Shown: positions 45,245 through 54,843, counted from the first letter of the stretch. The stretch: 64,000 bases of DNA from Ideonella margarita (GCF_038066635.1 NZ_JBBUTI010000007.1:186001-250000); one strand, 5' to 3'. Numbers and translations are program-made. The notes: generated by a model from the letters alone, not told the origin.

Positions 45245-46651
45245 TCACCGCAACGGCTGCGCCACGCCACCGGCCAAGGACCACAGCAGCGCCACCGCCT
45301 GCTGGCCGTCGTGCAGGGCGTCGACGTAGGACAGCCGGAGGTTGAAGTGGTCGCCCTCGGCCGACATCACGTCGAAGAGGGAGCGGCGGCCGAGTTGTTG
45401 CCACATCTGTAGTGTGTCGTCGCGCACGCGTTCGCTGTCTTTCAGCACCTGTACCACGTCGCGGGCGCGGGTGAAGGCGGCACCGGCTTGTTCATGCACC
45501 TGGGCCAGCCGGTTCTGCAGTGATTCAAGCGCGTCTTCGCGCTGCATGCGTGCGGCGTCTGCGCGCTGGCGGGCGGCACGTTCAGCGGGGGCTGCGCCCG
45601 GGTTCATCAAGGGCACGGCGAGGGTGATGCCGGCTTGCCAGACGGCGTTGCGGTCGCCCACCACGTTCTTGCTGAGCGAGGCAGACCAGCCGACCTGCGG
45701 CTTCTGGCTGGCACTGGTGGCGCGGGCCAGCTCGTCGGCGGCGGCGGCTTGTGCGTCCAGTTGCACGATGTCGGCGGCGCGCACGGCTTGCGTGGTCAGC
45801 TGGGCCAGTGGCGGGGTGTCCAGCATCAGCGCGGCCATGCTGGGCACGTCGGGCAGTTGGTCGCCCACCAGGCGGCGCAGGCGAGAGTCGGTCAGCCGCA
45901 TTTGCGTGAGTGCTGCGCTACGCGAGAGTTGGACCTGCTGCAGGGTCTTGCGGGCCTGCACCAGCTCGCTGCTGCGGCCCTTGTCGGCGGTGACGATCTG
46001 CTCGAGTGAGCTGACCAGTCCGCACACCTTCTGCGTGTATTGCTGCCACACCTGCGCCTGCAGGCGGAAGCGGCTGCGATCGAACGCCAGGCTCACGGTT
46101 TGCAGCTGCACTTGTTCGGCGGCTGAGAGCTGGCCCATCTTGGCCGCTTCGATCAATTGCTCGCGCCAGCGGTTCAGGTAGTCCTGGCGGCCACCGTCGT
46201 ACAGCGAAGCGCCGATCTGCACTGACGGACGCAGCACGGTGCTGTTGTTCAGGCCGCTGTCGCGCACTTGCGTGCCGGTGGCGCCGGCCAGCATGCTGAA
46301 CGAGGCCTGGGCCTGCGACATCGCGCGGGTTTCTTCGGCGTCGCTGGCGGCGGCGTCGGCCAGCAGGCGGGCGGCGCCCACGGCCTTGCTGCGTTGCTCG
46401 GCCAGCTGCAGCAGGTTCAGCATCGACAGGCGCGGTGCGGCGGCATCGGTGGCGGCGTTGCTGGCCAGCGCGGCGGGCACTTCGCAGCCTTGCGGCGCGG
46501 CGGTGGCCAGTGCTGGCGTGAGCGTTGCAAAAGCGGCTGCGACAGTGGCTGAAACAGCGTTTGAAAGCAGCCCTGGGGCCTGCTTCAAACCCACCTGGCG
46601 GGCCGCTACAAACTTCGCGAATTCTTGGCAGGGGCGCAGTGCGTGAGCCAT
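45245..46651 (-). CDS. TolC-family outer-membrane channel of a type I secretion system
   Basis: 468 residues. A hydrophobic leader near residues 30-52 (NAVSATVAAAFATLTPALATA) precedes the mature protein. Two repeated helical halves follow, with the outer-membrane-efflux motifs LRPSVQIGASLYDGGRQ and VWQAGITLAVPLMNPG and long coiled-coil regions. It forms the outer-membrane duct for the ABC and HlyD proteins encoded just upstream. It is last in the minus-strand operon, 20 bases after hlyD, and converges on the kinase gene. Confidence 0.88.
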   Translation of the reverse strand: MAHALRPCQEFAKFVAARQVGLKQAPGLLSNAVSATVAAAFATLTPALATAAPQGCEVPAALASNAATDAAAPRLSMLNLLQLAEQRSKAVGAARLLADAAASDAEETRAMSQAQASFSMLAGATGTQVRDSGLNNSTVLRPSVQIGASLYDGGRQDYLNRWREQLIEAAKMGQLSAAEQVQLQTVSLAFDRSRFRLQAQVWQQYTQKVCGLVSSLEQIVTADKGRSSELVQARKTLQQVQLSRSAALTQMRLTDSRLRRLVGDQLPDVPSMAALMLDTPPLAQLTTQAVRAADIVQLDAQAAAADELARATSASQKPQVGWSASLSKNVVGDRNAVWQAGITLAVPLMNPGAAPAERAARQRADAARMQREDALESLQNRLAQVHEQAGAAFTRARDVVQVLKDSERVRDDTLQMWQQLGRRSLFDVMSAEGDHFNLRLSYVDALHDGQQAVALLWSLAGGVAQPLR

Positions 46652-46671
46652 GCGGGACTCCTTCGGGGCGA

Positions 46672-48090
46672 TCAGCGCTCCCGGAAGGCCTCGCGGGCTT
46701 TCAGCAGGGGGCGCAACACAAAATCCAGCACCGTGCGTTCGCCGGTGTTGATCTCGACCGTGCCGGTCATCCCTGGGAGAACCGACAAGACCTGATCATG
46801 CTTTTTGAGGTGGTTCTGCTTTACCCGGATCAGAGCCTTAAACCACGTGTTGTCTGGCCCATTGCCTTGCCGTTCGGTGTCGCCCAGCGCGTCGGGGCTG
46901 ATCGACTCCACCACGCCGGTCAGGCCGCCGTAGAGGTTGTATTCATAGGCCGACAACTTGATCTCGGCCGCCTGCCCGACATGCACGAAGCCGATGTCGG
47001 CCGGCTTCACCCGCGCCTCGATCAGCAACTCTTCGCTGATCGGCACGATCTCCATGATCGGCGCGCCGGCGTTCACCACGCCGCCCAGCGTGTTCATGCG
47101 CACGTTCTTCACCAGCCCGTCCACGGGCGATTCCAGCACCGTGCGGCGCACCGCGTCTTCACGCGCCACCATCTGCTCATTCAGCTGGGTGAGTTCGGTC
47201 TGGGTTTTCAGCAACTCGGTGCTGGCGTCTTGCCGGAAGCGGTTGCGCCGTTCCAGCATCTGCTGCTGCATGTCGTTGATCTGGCGGCGCAGCCGCACCA
47301 CCTCCACCTCCGACATCAAGCCGCGGGCGGCCATGCCAGCCGCCACATCCAGTTCGCGGCGCACCAGGCCGATGCTTTGCTGGTTCGCGCCCACGGCTTC
47401 TTCCAGCAGGCGGCGGCGGGCCTGGTAGGCCTCGGTTTCGTTGGCCACCACGGCCTTCTCGGTCAGCACGTCAGGCGGAAATACCAGCGGCCGGCCATTG
47501 GCTTCGGCCTGCAGCCGGGCGATGCTGGCCATCAGCGCCAAGCGGCGCGCCTGGCCTTCGTTCTGTTGTGATTCAAACCGTGTCGGGTCAAGCCGGGCCA
47601 GCGGTTGTCCCACGGTGACACGCGTGCCTTCACGCGCCATCAACTCACGCAGGATGCCGCCTTCCAGGCTGGCGATGACCTGCTCGCGGCCATCCGGCAC
47701 CACGCGGCCATCAGCGCGCGTGATCTGCTCGATGTTCGTGTTGGCAGCCCAGGCCACGGCCAGCGCAATGCTGATCAGCATCAGCCAGATGGCGCCGTTC
47801 ACGGCCGGGTGGGCTTCGACGTTTTGAGCGGCGTCTACCGCGCTGAGGAAGGCCTCGTCGCCGGGTTGCAAGGCGACGCGCTTCTTGCCGCGCTTGCCGG
47901 CGCCTCTGCTTGCGCTGTTGCCAGATGAAGCGGGCGCGGGCTGGGCGGCCCAGCGCTGGCGGGCCGGCGGTGCGGCCTCAATGGGGGCCGGGTCGTTGGC
48001 GGCGAAGGTGGGCTCTACCGCGCGCTGCCGCTCAGGCGGCACGGAGAACCAGCGCCACACATCGGCGTTGTTGCCCGATGGGCGGCTCAT
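46672..48090 (-). CDS. HlyD-family type I secretion membrane fusion protein
   Basis: 472 residues. A basic N-terminal cytoplasmic region of about 95 residues precedes one membrane span (AIWLMLISIALAVAWAANT). Then come a biotinyl-lipoyl-like half motif (VIASLEGGILRELMAREGTR), a long coiled coil and the C-terminal LPGMTGTVEINTGERTVLDF typical of HlyD/LapC adaptors. It bridges the inner-membrane ABC transporter and TolC. The ATG overlaps the ABC gene by four bases. The long cytoplasmic N-terminus suits substrate recognition. Confidence 0.92.
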   Translation of the reverse strand: MSRPSGNNADVWRWFSVPPERQRAVEPTFAANDPAPIEAAPPARQRWAAQPAPASSGNSASRGAGKRGKKRVALQPGDEAFLSAVDAAQNVEAHPAVNGAIWLMLISIALAVAWAANTNIEQITRADGRVVPDGREQVIASLEGGILRELMAREGTRVTVGQPLARLDPTRFESQQNEGQARRLALMASIARLQAEANGRPLVFPPDVLTEKAVVANETEAYQARRRLLEEAVGANQQSIGLVRRELDVAAGMAARGLMSEVEVVRLRRQINDMQQQMLERRNRFRQDASTELLKTQTELTQLNEQMVAREDAVRRTVLESPVDGLVKNVRMNTLGGVVNAGAPIMEIVPISEELLIEARVKPADIGFVHVGQAAEIKLSAYEYNLYGGLTGVVESISPDALGDTERQGNGPDNTWFKALIRVKQNHLKKHDQVLSVLPGMTGTVEINTGERTVLDFVLRPLLKAREAFRER

Positions 48091-50384
48091 GCGGTGGCTC
48101 CGCGGGCGGGGGCGCCGGGTGCACCGGCAGCAGGCACTGCAGGCCTGGCAGCAGCCGGGGTTGTTGAGCCTTGCGGCGCGGTGCCATCAGGCGCGGGCGG
48201 GCGCGGTGCCTGGCCTTGCAGGGCGGCCAGCACCTGGGCTTTCGGGCCGTCCATCACCACCTTGCCGGCGTCCACCACCACGATGCGCTGGGCCAGTTCC
48301 AGCACGGCAGGGCGGTGGGTCACCATGATCAGCGTGCGCGGGCCGGCGGAAGCGGCAAGGCGCTGCAGGAACATCACTTCCGATTGCGCATCCATCGAGC
48401 TGGTGGGCTCGTCCATCAGCAGCATCTGCGGCCCGGTGACCAGGCAACGGGCCAGCGCCACCAGCTGGCGTTGCCCGCCTGAGAGCAACGCGCCGCGTTC
48501 ACCCACCGGCAAGTCCCAGCCCAGCGGGTGGCTGCTCACCAGGCGGTCCAGGCCGGTGAGCTGGGCCACCAGTTGCAGGCGCTGGGCATCGGCGCTGGCG
48601 CGGCCGAGCAGCACGTTGTCACGCAGGGTGCCCGAGAACAAGCGCGGGTCTTGCGCCACGAAGCCGATCTGGTCGCGGTAGTCGGCGGGGTCAATCTGTC
48701 GCAGGTCGATGCCGTCGACTTCCACACGGCCTTCGGTGGGCTGGTAGAGCCCGGCCAGCAGTCGCAGGATGGTGGATTTGCCGCTGCCGATGCGCCCCAG
48801 AATCGCCACGCGTTCACCGGGGCGGAACTGCAGGTTGATGTCGTTCAGTACCTTCGGCGGCGTGTCGCTGCCGGTGGGTGGGTAGGCAAAGCCGGCGCTG
48901 CGCAGGGCCAGGCCGCCTTGCAGTTGCGGCCGCACCAGGTAGTTGCGGTTTTCTTCGCGCTCGAGCGGCAGGGTCATCAGGCGGTCGAGCGCGGTCATCG
49001 CGGCGCGGGCGCCCTGGTAGCGGTTGGCCAGGCTCACCACGCTGCCCAGCGGGGCGATGGCGCGGCCGGCGAACATCACTGCGCCAATGAGTGCGCCGGC
49101 GGTGATGACGCCGTCGCGGATCAAATACACGCCCCACACCAGCATCACCAGCGTCACGGCCTGCTGGGCGGTGGACGACAGGTTGTTCGACCAGCTGCTG
49201 ATCGAGCGTGCCCGCAGGGCCGAGCTGGCGGCCAGCGCGGTGGCATCTTCATAGCGCTGCAGGAAGCGGCCTTGGGCGCCGCAGGTTTTGAGGTCTTCCA
49301 GGCCGTCCACCGCTTCCACCAGCACGCCTTGCAGGTCGGTCTGGTGCTGCAGGCCGGCGTTCATGCTGCGCTTGAGCGAGCCTTGAATCACCAGCACGAT
49401 GGTCAGGATGACCGGGATGGCCAAGGCCAGCACCCAGCCCAGCGGGCCACCGACGATGAAGGTCATCGCCACGAACATGGCGATGAAGGGCAGGTCAGAC
49501 AAGGTGGCCAGCGTGGCCGAGGCGAAGAAGTCGCGCACGGTTTCGATCTGCGCGAGGTGGTGCGCGTAGGCGCCTGAGGACGTGGGCCGGTGCTCCATGC
49601 GCACGCCCAGCGTTTGCCTGAACAGCAGCGAGCCGATGATCAGGTCGGCCTTGCGGCCGGAGATGTCGATCAGGTAGGCGCGCAGTTGCCGCGCAGCCAG
49701 GTCCACCAGCAGGGCCAGTGCGGCGCCGGAAGCCAACGTCCACAGCGTGACGAAGGCCTGGTGCGGAATGACCTTGTCGAACACCACTGAGCTCACCAGG
49801 CCACTGACCAGCATCATCACGTTGCTGACGAGTGCGGCCAGCAGCGCGGCGCGGTAGTAGGGCACGAAGCGCCGCAGCGTGCCCCACAGCCAGTGGCCAC
49901 CGTGGCCCAGCAGTTCACCACCGCCTTGCGGCAGCGCCACCTGCGGCGACACGGCCAGCAGGTGCCCCAAATACTCTTCACTCAGTTCATCGGCACGCAC
50001 CAGGCAGGTGGCATTGCGGGCGGCTGGCAGCACGATCTCGAAGCTGCAGCCGCCGAGTTGCGGCGTGTCGATGCGGCGCGTCACCACGCAGGCGTCGCCG
50101 TCGCGCAGCAGCACCACCACGGGCAGCATCAGCGGGCTGATCTGCTCCAGCGGGCGGCTGAGGATGCTGGCGTGAAAGCCGGCCTGCTGCATGGCGCGCA
50201 CGGCCTGGTCGGGCAGCAGGTTGCCGCCGGTGATCGGGATGCCGGCCAGCAGCGCCGCGGCCGAGCGCTCACGGCCGTGGTGGCGGCTCAGCCACACCAG
50301 CGATTGCAGCAGGGCGTCGTTGTCCGGCCCGCCGGGCGGCAGGGCGTCGGCAGGGGGCGGGGTGGCGCGAGGGGCGGTTGGCAC
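48087..50384 (-). CDS. Type I secretion ABC transporter (permease-ATPase) with degenerate C39-like domain
   Basis: 765 residues. The first 145 residues form a peptidase-C39-like domain without the catalytic cysteine (no QxxC; GRERSAAALLAGIPITGG instead), as in LapB/RtxB exporters of giant uncleaved proteins. A six-helix membrane domain and an ATPase domain follow, with Walker A GRIGSGKSTILRLLAG, signature LLSGGQRQLVALAR and Walker B MLLMDEPTSS. The start is GTG 50384, 21 bases after the GT41 gene. It should export the product of a nearby gene; the giant repeat protein is the obvious candidate. Confidence 0.93.
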   Translation of the reverse strand: MPTAPRATPPPADALPPGGPDNDALLQSLVWLSRHHGRERSAAALLAGIPITGGNLLPDQAVRAMQQAGFHASILSRPLEQISPLMLPVVVLLRDGDACVVTRRIDTPQLGGCSFEIVLPAARNATCLVRADELSEEYLGHLLAVSPQVALPQGGGELLGHGGHWLWGTLRRFVPYYRAALLAALVSNVMMLVSGLVSSVVFDKVIPHQAFVTLWTLASGAALALLVDLAARQLRAYLIDISGRKADLIIGSLLFRQTLGVRMEHRPTSSGAYAHHLAQIETVRDFFASATLATLSDLPFIAMFVAMTFIVGGPLGWVLALAIPVILTIVLVIQGSLKRSMNAGLQHQTDLQGVLVEAVDGLEDLKTCGAQGRFLQRYEDATALAASSALRARSISSWSNNLSSTAQQAVTLVMLVWGVYLIRDGVITAGALIGAVMFAGRAIAPLGSVVSLANRYQGARAAMTALDRLMTLPLEREENRNYLVRPQLQGGLALRSAGFAYPPTGSDTPPKVLNDINLQFRPGERVAILGRIGSGKSTILRLLAGLYQPTEGRVEVDGIDLRQIDPADYRDQIGFVAQDPRLFSGTLRDNVLLGRASADAQRLQLVAQLTGLDRLVSSHPLGWDLPVGERGALLSGGQRQLVALARCLVTGPQMLLMDEPTSSMDAQSEVMFLQRLAASAGPRTLIMVTHRPAVLELAQRIVVVDAGKVVMDGPKAQVLAALQGQAPRPPAPDGTAPQGSTTPAAARPAVPAAGAPGAPARGATA

Positions 50385-50404
50385 GGTACTTCAGGGGCCG
50401 ATGT

Positions 50405-52270
50405 TCAGGCGGGTCGGCTGGCCAGGGCCAGTTGCTCAAAACCGGCCTCCAGATCACGCACCAGCTGCGGCACGTTGAACAGCGGTGACTGGCGGCCATG
50501 CTCAGCCAGATAGCGCTTGTAAGAGGCCACGCGGGCGGGCTGTTGGCCCAGCTGCACAGCCAGGCGTTCGTAGTCGGCCAGCGATTCGGTGATCAGGTCA
50601 GGCAGGCCCACGGCGTTCAGCAGGCTGCCCGCCATGCGCGAGATGTAGGTCCGGCCCGACCAGGTGATGAGCGGCAGGCCCATCCACAGCGCATCGCTGG
50701 CGGTGGTGCCGGCGTTGTACGGGAAGGTGTCGAGCATCAGGTCGGCCAGCTGGAAGCGGGCGAGGTATTCGGGCGGCGCCACCCGCGGGGCAATGATCAG
50801 CCGCTCTTGCGCTACGCCGTGCTCAGCGGCCACCTGGCGCATGTTGTCGCGGGCCCAGTCGTTGTCAGCCAGCAGCCACAGCACGCTGCCGGGCACCGCC
50901 TGCAAGATGCGCATCCAGCCGCGGAACTGGCCTTCGTTGAACTTGAAGGTGTTGTTGAACGAGCAGTAGACGAAGGCGTCTTCCGGCAGGCCGTATTGGG
51001 CGCGGGTAGGGCGGGGCGCGATGTCGCGCTGGCGGTCGCTCACCTGGTAGCAGGTGGGCACATACAGGGGTTGCTCGGTGCAGTAGGGCGTGAGCGCCTC
51101 GGGCATCACCTGGCGGTCGGCCACGATCCAGTCCACACCCGGCAGGGCGCAGGTGCCCGGAAAGCCCAGGTAGCTCACCTGCACCGGGGCCGGGCGCAGC
51201 GCCAGGATGTTCGGGCGGGCGCCGTTGGTCAGGCCTTGCAGGTCAACCAGCACGTCAATGCCCAGGCCGGCGATCAGGCGGGCGGCGGTGGTGTCGTCCA
51301 GCCCGCCGATGCGGATGTGGTGGTCCATCGCCTGCACCAGCCGCTGGCGCAGCGGCGAGCCGTCGTCCTTGCTCCAGCAGAAGGCATACACCTCGAAGCG
51401 CTCGCGGTCGTGCAGCTCATACAGCTCGGCCGTGAGCAGGCCGACCGCATGCATGCACAGATCACCACTCAGGTAGCCGATGCGGATGCGGCCGCTGCGT
51501 GCCGGGCCGCTGGCGTGCAGCGGCACCTCGGGCGGCTTCACCACGCGTTCATGCACGAAGCGCTGGGCGGCCATCAGCTGCAGCGCGGGGTCGTCGGTCA
51601 TGCTCAGCATGGCTAGTGGCGAGGTGCCCACCACCAGCTGGTTGGCCGTGACCCGGCCCACCGGCTGGTAGACCGGCCATTTGCATTGCTTCTGGCGGAT
51701 GTGCACGTAGTGCTGCAGCACGTCGAACTGCGCGGCCTTGGCCGTGAGGCTGCGGCGCATCCAGGCTTCGGCGGTGTCCAGACGGCGCAGCTGCTCGTTC
51801 AGCCGCGCCAGGTTGTTCATGGCGTGCAGGCGCAGCGCTTGGTTGTCGGGTGTGTCTGGCGTGTCTTCCACCACCGCCAGCCACTGGGCCAGGGCGCCGT
51901 CACCGTCGCCACGGCGCTCCAGCGCATGGCCCAGGTTCAGCCGGGCCTGCGGAAAGGCGGGAAACAGCGTCAAGGCGGCCTGGTAGGCCTTCTCTGCCTC
52001 GGCGTCGGCCTGGCGGCTGCCCAGCAGCGTGCCCAGGTTGAACCAGGCCACATGCCGCAGCGGCGAGGTGTTGCCGTCCAGCCAGTTGCGGTAGAGCTGC
52101 ACAGCAGCGTCAGCCTGCCCGGCGTCTTGCAGGCGCTGGGCAGCTTCCAGCAGCTCAGCCAGCGGCAGGGCGTTGGTGGCGGGCTCGTTCGCGGGCTCGC
52201 GCACGGGCAGCGTGGCAATGCCAGCGCCCTTGGCGGGGCGGAGCGCAGCGGTGAGTGCAGACGAGCTCAT
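50405..52270 (-). CDS. TPR-containing GT41 glycosyltransferase (O-GlcNAc transferase/SPINDLY-like)
   Basis: 621 residues. TPR-type helices cover about residues 40-195 (WFNLGTLLGSRQADAEAEKAY, then ARLNLGHALERRGDGDGALA). The GT41 domain starts near residue 265 with RIRIGYLSGDLCMHAVG. It contains DLQGLTNGARPNILALRPAP and VQVSYLGFPGT, and ends with LMLDTFPYNAGTTASDALWM, the sugar-nucleotide-binding region of OGT and SPY. GT41 enzymes transfer GlcNAc, fucose or glucose to Ser/Thr, or to Asn in the HMW1C type, in the cytoplasm. As first gene of the type I secretion operon it could modify the giant Thr/Ser-rich protein before export. Confidence 0.9.
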   Translation of the reverse strand: MSSSALTAALRPAKGAGIATLPVREPANEPATNALPLAELLEAAQRLQDAGQADAAVQLYRNWLDGNTSPLRHVAWFNLGTLLGSRQADAEAEKAYQAALTLFPAFPQARLNLGHALERRGDGDGALAQWLAVVEDTPDTPDNQALRLHAMNNLARLNEQLRRLDTAEAWMRRSLTAKAAQFDVLQHYVHIRQKQCKWPVYQPVGRVTANQLVVGTSPLAMLSMTDDPALQLMAAQRFVHERVVKPPEVPLHASGPARSGRIRIGYLSGDLCMHAVGLLTAELYELHDRERFEVYAFCWSKDDGSPLRQRLVQAMDHHIRIGGLDDTTAARLIAGLGIDVLVDLQGLTNGARPNILALRPAPVQVSYLGFPGTCALPGVDWIVADRQVMPEALTPYCTEQPLYVPTCYQVSDRQRDIAPRPTRAQYGLPEDAFVYCSFNNTFKFNEGQFRGWMRILQAVPGSVLWLLADNDWARDNMRQVAAEHGVAQERLIIAPRVAPPEYLARFQLADLMLDTFPYNAGTTASDALWMGLPLITWSGRTYISRMAGSLLNAVGLPDLITESLADYERLAVQLGQQPARVASYKRYLAEHGRQSPLFNVPQLVRDLEAGFEQLALASRPA

Positions 52271-52974
52271 GGATCAGACAGACGCGGTCAGGGTCTGGTG
52301 ATCGTAGGCAAAGCGGCCTGGGGGCAGTGGCCGGAAATGCGATGGCTTGGCGGGTTAGTTCGGGGTGGGGGGTGACCGTCGCGTATGGAAAGTACGGTCG
52401 TTAAAGGTTTGAACAGCGATAGCAACCGGTCTTTGGCTCGCTTGGACTGCTGACTCTTGCCAGAAATACCGATGGGCGTAGCGTGTTGAACAGTTCGATG
52501 TAAGGACTCGCCGGTAAGCGAGAGAACTTGTAACATCGTGCTGCCGTTCACGGTAGGATAATTGCGGCTAGACACCCAGCCGCAACGAAGAAGCTGTTGA
52601 ATTGACGGGTACTTGGCTACACCCACCTTATTCGTTTTAGAGGGCAGACTGCCAAGTTATGTGACCGGTGCTATTCGCGCAGAACTAGTTCACGTGGGCA
52701 TTGTTGCGCGGTCTAGCAACTGGGCAGGAAATCTAAAAATGTATGTTTATGAATAATGAGATTTCTGGCTCGTCGCGCTCCGTGGCGGACATAACTAGAC
52801 GAGTGAAGATTACGCGGAAGGGCCTTTTTCGCGACATAGAGGTGGCTGCAGAATGGGCCCTGTATACCTTCGCGTTCGACCAGTCAGTAGCCTGAGCTGC
52901 TTGGTCTGTAGTAATTGTATGGTATCTTCCGCTGCAACGGATGACGTAACGCGTCGACGTGGAGCCCGAAAATT
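52271..52974. other. Intergenic junction into the AT-rich island
   Basis: About 700 bases. The first part holds the promoter of the GT41/type I operon, and base composition falls towards the island. A 112-codon minus-strand frame (52288-52626, GTG start, no recognised domain) is open here but unconvincing. A nested inverted repeat (CGATGT/ACATCG and CTCGC/GCGAG, 52496-52538) lies within it. No att-like direct repeat or integrase was found. Confidence 0.4.
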
Positions 52975-53733
52975 ATGCGCCGTAAGCCAATGTTCCTTCA
53001 TCGCACGATGCGTGAATACCTTCAAAGGAAAGAGCCTTTCGAAATTATTGCCGCTAGGCATCAAACCGAAGACGGCCTTATTCCGTGCCAATGCTTGATT
53101 ATCCGATGTACAGCCGACGGCTATGATCTGGCATTCGCCGAAAATCCAGATATCGAGGTTTTTCCCGTGCCCGAATCTAACGTCGTGGCCGATGCGCTTG
53201 TTAATCGTCCTGATCTGTGGAGGCAGGCCGCAATTCGTCTAACTTACCGCCCATCTGTCTGGGGATCAGCGCCAATATTTGGAGTGCCATTTCAACGCGC
53301 TGTCGAAATTGCGCTAAAGCAAGGTTATACAAAGTCCAAGTATTTTCTCCCAAACGCGCACACTGGCGGAGGGTATGAGTCTTTGCTTATTCATTTGCGC
53401 AAAGTCGATGACAAGAGGGGGGAGCTCCTTCAGTTGGAGGCGTGGCAGTACAAGCCTGGAAGTGATTTTGCTTATTACCTGCACGCTATGTCGACTAACT
53501 TTCAGTCGCTGATCGTTCACCTTGATGGTGCAACGATCCAGTATTCCGGGCGTGATCTCGATACTTTGCTTCTCGAAACTAAAAAGGTAAAGGGAAGCCA
53601 TTATCAGAAGTTCTTTCGACTCGATGGTGAACTCGACGTAAATGATATGCACAAGTTGGCAACCGCGTTCTTGCCCGGAGAGCAGCTCTATATGGAGGCC
53701 CTAGATGTTGCTGTCATGCAGAACTGCGCATGA
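52975..53733 (+). CDS. Hypothetical protein, AT-rich island gene 1
   Basis: 252 residues, no recognised domain. It is soluble, with no signal peptide or membrane span. Base and codon use are clearly AT-richer than the flanking operons. GGAG lies about ten bases before the ATG. A region around residues 160-190 (LQLEAWQYKPGSDFAYYLHA) has alternating strands, and the C-terminus is acidic. It precedes the DGQHR gene by 125 bases with the same orientation, so it may belong to the same module. Confidence 0.6.
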   Translation: MRRKPMFLHRTMREYLQRKEPFEIIAARHQTEDGLIPCQCLIIRCTADGYDLAFAENPDIEVFPVPESNVVADALVNRPDLWRQAAIRLTYRPSVWGSAPIFGVPFQRAVEIALKQGYTKSKYFLPNAHTGGGYESLLIHLRKVDDKRGELLQLEAWQYKPGSDFAYYLHAMSTNFQSLIVHLDGATIQYSGRDLDTLLLETKKVKGSHYQKFFRLDGELDVNDMHKLATAFLPGEQLYMEALDVAVMQNCA

Positions 53734-53802
53734 TCTAACGGGCATCGGTAATGCGCCACAAGGGTGCACAGCGCCGATGGCCGATAATTTTTGTATTTCC
53801 CA

Positions 53803-53820
53803 CGTCATCCACTAATGACG
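53803..53820. promoter_or_regulatory. Inverted repeat upstream of the DGQHR gene
   Basis: CGTCAT and ATGACG flank CCACTA, 38 bases before the ATG and just upstream of the AT-rich TAAATATTAAT that could serve as -10. It is a candidate operator. Confidence 0.4.
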
Positions 53821-53858
53821 CGCTCCCTTGTAAATATTAATACCAATCGACCAAACAT

Positions 53859-54842
53859 ATGAGTACGATAGAAAAGCAAGCGTTCAGCATCGGGAATGAT
53901 TCGATTGACTACTATGTCACCGTAATGACCGCGAGAGAGATTTTTGCATTCTCAAAAGTCTCCCGAGTCGACGAGGATCCGAAGCTTGGTTATCAACGTT
54001 TCCTGAGTGAAAAGCGGGCCGAATCCATCGCGGAATACCTTAACTCTGGGAATATAATTCCTGGAGCGATAATACTTAGTGCTCAAAAAAATGCCGATCT
54101 CGAGTTTGCGAACGGGAAGCTCACCATAAATTTGATTCCGGGCTCATTTTTTGTAATTGATGGCCAGCATCGTCTTTACGGTTCGGAGATGGCTAACGAG
54201 GACATCAGCCTTCCGGTATGCATTCTAGATGGGTTAGATCATGCAGCTGAAGTGAAGTATTTCATCGACATCAATTCAACACAAAAAGGCGTGCCAAAGA
54301 CTCTTCGGATTGAGTTGATGAAATTCCTTTCCGAGCCAGACTCAATTGATGCAACAAGAAATCGGCTCTTTAAGGATCTGAACGAAAGCCCTGAATCGCC
54401 TCTTTATGAGCGCATGAGTGCGACCAGCTCTGCGCCAGGTCGGCTGTCGTTGGTTCCATTTCAGGCTGCAATTGATCCGTTGTTAAATGGTGACATACTG
54501 GGTCAATTCACCTACGATGATAAAAGAAAGCTCTTGATTAATTTTCTATCGGCGGTGGAGGCTTCGCTTGAAAAGATGGAGGAAAGATCGAATCGACTAA
54601 CGACCTCAGCATTTTTTCAGGCGATATTTAAGATATTCGATAAGGTTTGTCACCTTTCAATCATGCACAACAAAAATTACTCGCTCGCCTCCATGAGCAA
54701 AATAATGGATGGAATTGTCGGTGTGGATCTCTCCAGGCACACGGGCTCGAATCAAGCCGCAATTAACGAGCTAGCATTGGAGTTGTCAACGCTACTTGAG
54801 TTGCATAGCCAAAAGCTGGGCACCCCTTCGGACTTGCTTTGA
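53859..54842 (+). CDS. DGQHR-domain protein (DndB-like)
   Basis: 327 residues. The family motif VIDGQHRLYG is at residues 99-108, preceded by the usual GYQRFLSEKRAESIAEYL segment. It is followed by VKYFIDINSTQKGVP, in which FxxINxxQ is typical of the family. DGQHR proteins include DndB, the regulator of phosphorothioate DNA modification, and relatives found in other DNA-modification and defence loci; no dndCDE genes are in the window. The stop is one base before the next gene's ATG, so they are cotranslated. The composition is AT-rich. Confidence 0.8.
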   Translation: MSTIEKQAFSIGNDSIDYYVTVMTAREIFAFSKVSRVDEDPKLGYQRFLSEKRAESIAEYLNSGNIIPGAIILSAQKNADLEFANGKLTINLIPGSFFVIDGQHRLYGSEMANEDISLPVCILDGLDHAAEVKYFIDINSTQKGVPKTLRIELMKFLSEPDSIDATRNRLFKDLNESPESPLYERMSATSSAPGRLSLVPFQAAIDPLLNGDILGQFTYDDKRKLLINFLSAVEASLEKMEERSNRLTTSAFFQAIFKIFDKVCHLSIMHNKNYSLASMSKIMDGIVGVDLSRHTGSNQAAINELALELSTLLELHSQKLGTPSDLL

Positions 54843-54843
54843 A

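Noticed and set aside
52288..52626. 112-codon minus-strand frame between the GT41 gene and the island
   Set aside because: GTG start with a poor ribosome site, no recognised domain and a nested inverted repeat inside; kept only as a comment on the intergenic region.
52810..53098. Short overlapping frames on both strands at the start of island gene 1
   Set aside because: They overlap a longer frame with a better start and continuous island-type codon use.
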